Source: Cepaea nemoralis
Taxonomy: Eukaryota; Mollusca; Gastropoda; Stylommatophora; Helicidae
Reading direction: 5' to 3'
Length of the DNA: 64,000 nucleotides
NCBI GenBank assembly: GCA_014155875.1
Contig: JACEFZ010025810.1
Coordinates: forward strand, 134,501-198,500
Shown: positions 62,888 to 64,000 of the stretch, piece by piece
Layout: each line of letters starts with the position of its first letter
Position numbering within the stretch: position 1 is the stretch's first letter
Notes under the pieces: generated by a model
Told to the model about the DNA's origin: nothing
The model's input: the letters and a program-made list of their open reading frames with translations, nothing else
The model's database searches: none
Translations under genes and position numbers: made by a program

Positions 62888-64000
62888 ATGGATGAAATGT
62901 CTGAGAAGTGGCACCACTGGCTCAGTAAGTCAGGAATACGCCGTAGACACTTAAACATATATCACTTATTTAATAAGCTGCCAAAGTTATCTTTTATTCT
63001 TAATCAAAATTTTCAATTATTCGGCCTTGGTAAAAGTAGACTAAATGAAAACATTTCAGATGAGGATATTTCTATTAAAGGGTATACAGTTTTTACAAGA
63101 GATCCCCATAGGAAACAAGAGACACTATAACAACCTGTGTTTCTAATTTACTAAATGTTCACCCTAGGCTAGATTGTGAAACTTGCGAAATACAATGTAC
63201 TTGGCTGGAGCTAAAACTTAAAACCGCACACCCCTCATAATTGGCTACCTCTATCGAAATCTTAACGCTGGATGCGTCTGGTATGAAAACGTCACTACCA
63301 TGATGATTGTGGTTTTCAGTTTTGGGAAGGAAATCATACTACTCGGAGACTTTAACAATGACACCAACAAATCTAACGTAATATGGGGAAATATAATTGT
63401 ATCATACAACTTACAGAAAAGAGTAAAACAATCTATTAGAGTAACAAAATCATCTTCAACACGTATAGATCATATGTATGTAACTTGCTCAGAAAACATC
63501 ATATAATGCACCAACCCAAATGTGCAATGAGAGATCACTACCCAATATGCTGCACATGGTCTAAAAAGGAATTAAAACTCCTAAACATAAACATATAAGT
63601 GTAAAATATAGAAGTTATAAAAATTCTAACCACAACGCATTTTTACAAGACTTGGTCAGTTCATTTCTAGACAATGTTTATCAACGCCCTGACCCGGATG
63701 ATGCTCTGGAATTCTGAATGAAGATCTTTATTGATGTGTTTGATAGACATGTGCCAATCAAGGAAGTTCAAGTAAAACATCAAGTCAAAACACCTTGAAT
63801 CAACCAGGAAATATTTGAAATTATGAGAGACAGAGATAAAGCACATAAAATGCTGGATCTCAGCACATACCGTAATCCTAAAAACAAAGATCAATATACC
63901 AAAAGAAGGGAAACCAACAATTACTTCAAGAACTTATTAATGGATAAAACAACTAGTAAGGGTATATGGAAGGCAATTTAACACCTTGACAAACAAGTAT
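62888..64000 (+). pseudogene. LINE-D ORF2: AP-endonuclease and start of pre-RT region
   Basis: Three frames: 62888-63130 (RRHLNIYHLFNKLPKLSFIL, LFGLGKSRLNENISDEDISI, KGYTVFTRDPHRKQETL), then PLIIGYLYRNLNAGCVWYEN, 63300-63506 (FGKEIILLGDFNNDTNKSNV, IWGNIIVSYNLQKRVKQSIR, STRIDHMYVTCSENII), and NHNAFLQDLVSSFLDNVYQR onward to the window edge. This is a CR1-type endonuclease (SRLNE for the E motif, GDFN, RIDHMYV) without the WNVR-type N-terminus of RTE elements. RT itself lies beyond the window. Confidence 0.85.

Larger units (their letters stand above)
60393..64000 (+). mobile_element. LINE-D (CR1-like) with esterase-containing ORF1; runs off the window
   Basis: A plus-strand LINE with two ORFs: ORF1 (about 60691-62416) with coiled coil and SGNH esterase, a spacer, and ORF2 (62888 to beyond 64000) starting with an AP-endonuclease. 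ORF1 with an esterase is a trait of CR1/L2/Rex1-group LINEs. Only the endonuclease and the start of the pre-RT region are in the window. Frames are broken several times. The 5' limit may be the LINE-B insertion at 60392, where ACAATATGTTACCAGTTG is repeated in tandem. Confidence 0.85.

Overview
This 64 kb window is eukaryotic, animal nuclear DNA made almost entirely of repeats. I recognise no host gene. It holds APE-type LINEs, three hAT-type DNA transposons, a Ty3/gypsy-type LTR element, a Tc1/mariner-like relic, several tRNA-derived SINE families and many micro- and minisatellites. The LINE types, the abundant (TA)n/(CA)n tracts and the tRNA-SINEs would fit a mollusc (perhaps a cephalopod or gastropod). 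That is a low-confidence inference from the repeat repertoire; no diagnostic host gene is present.

Labels used here: LINE-A (EN-RT with a C-terminal C2H2 finger), LINE-B (RTE/BovB-like EN-RT with ATG/GATT-rich 3' tails), LINE-C (a third RTE-like 3' end), LINE-D (CR1-like, with an esterase in ORF1), LINE-I (RT followed by RNase H); hAT-1, -2 and -3; SINE1 to SINE4 and minor tRNA-like SINEs.

Layout. 1-1028: 47-bp satellite. 1283-1700: degraded hAT-like end. 1.7-9.77 kb: two head-to-head LINE-A copies, the second abutting LINE-B debris. 10-12 kb: (CA)n(TA)n, a LINE-B fragment, SINE1, and a SINE4 whose promoter is split by a minisatellite. 12-15.2 kb: nothing recognised. 15.2-20.4 kb: SINE2, SINE1, SINE4, then hAT-2 (carrying a LINE-I fragment and a perfect 41-bp-arm hairpin), then LINE-B. 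21.27-23.97 kb: complete hAT-1 with TIRs and 8-bp TSD. 24-31 kb: SINEs, LINE-C, tandem repeats including a ~34-bp minisatellite. 31.4-38.4 kb: a small hAT-3 with a perfect 8-bp TSD that has swallowed about 6.5 kb of nested retrotransposons, four layers deep, three of the layers with readable TSDs. 38.5-46.4 kb: tandem repeats, SINEs, then a minus-strand gypsy-type element whose integrase lies upstream of RT (Gmr1-like order), followed by a polypurine tract and a ~2.9-kb LTR (4.2 kb with later insertions). 46.9-48.2 kb: mariner-like transposase relic split by a SINE. 48-51.8 kb: tandem repeats and small LINE/SINE pieces. 51.79-55.35 kb: a second, inverted copy of the LTR sitting alone inside a CT-rich minisatellite. 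55.3-57.1 kb: the minisatellite resumes, with two SINE1 copies. 57.2-60.4 kb: full-length decayed LINE-B with TSD. 60.4-64 kb: LINE-D running off the window.

Nothing here forms a host pathway. The interactions are parasitic: LINEs presumably mobilise the SINEs and two internally deleted LINE derivatives, and elements insert into one another. The clearest stories are the nested hAT-3 stack, the INT-before-RT gypsy element with its long LTR pair, the split-promoter SINE, and the two LINE families that each gave rise to a short 5'+3' derivative flanked by TSDs.
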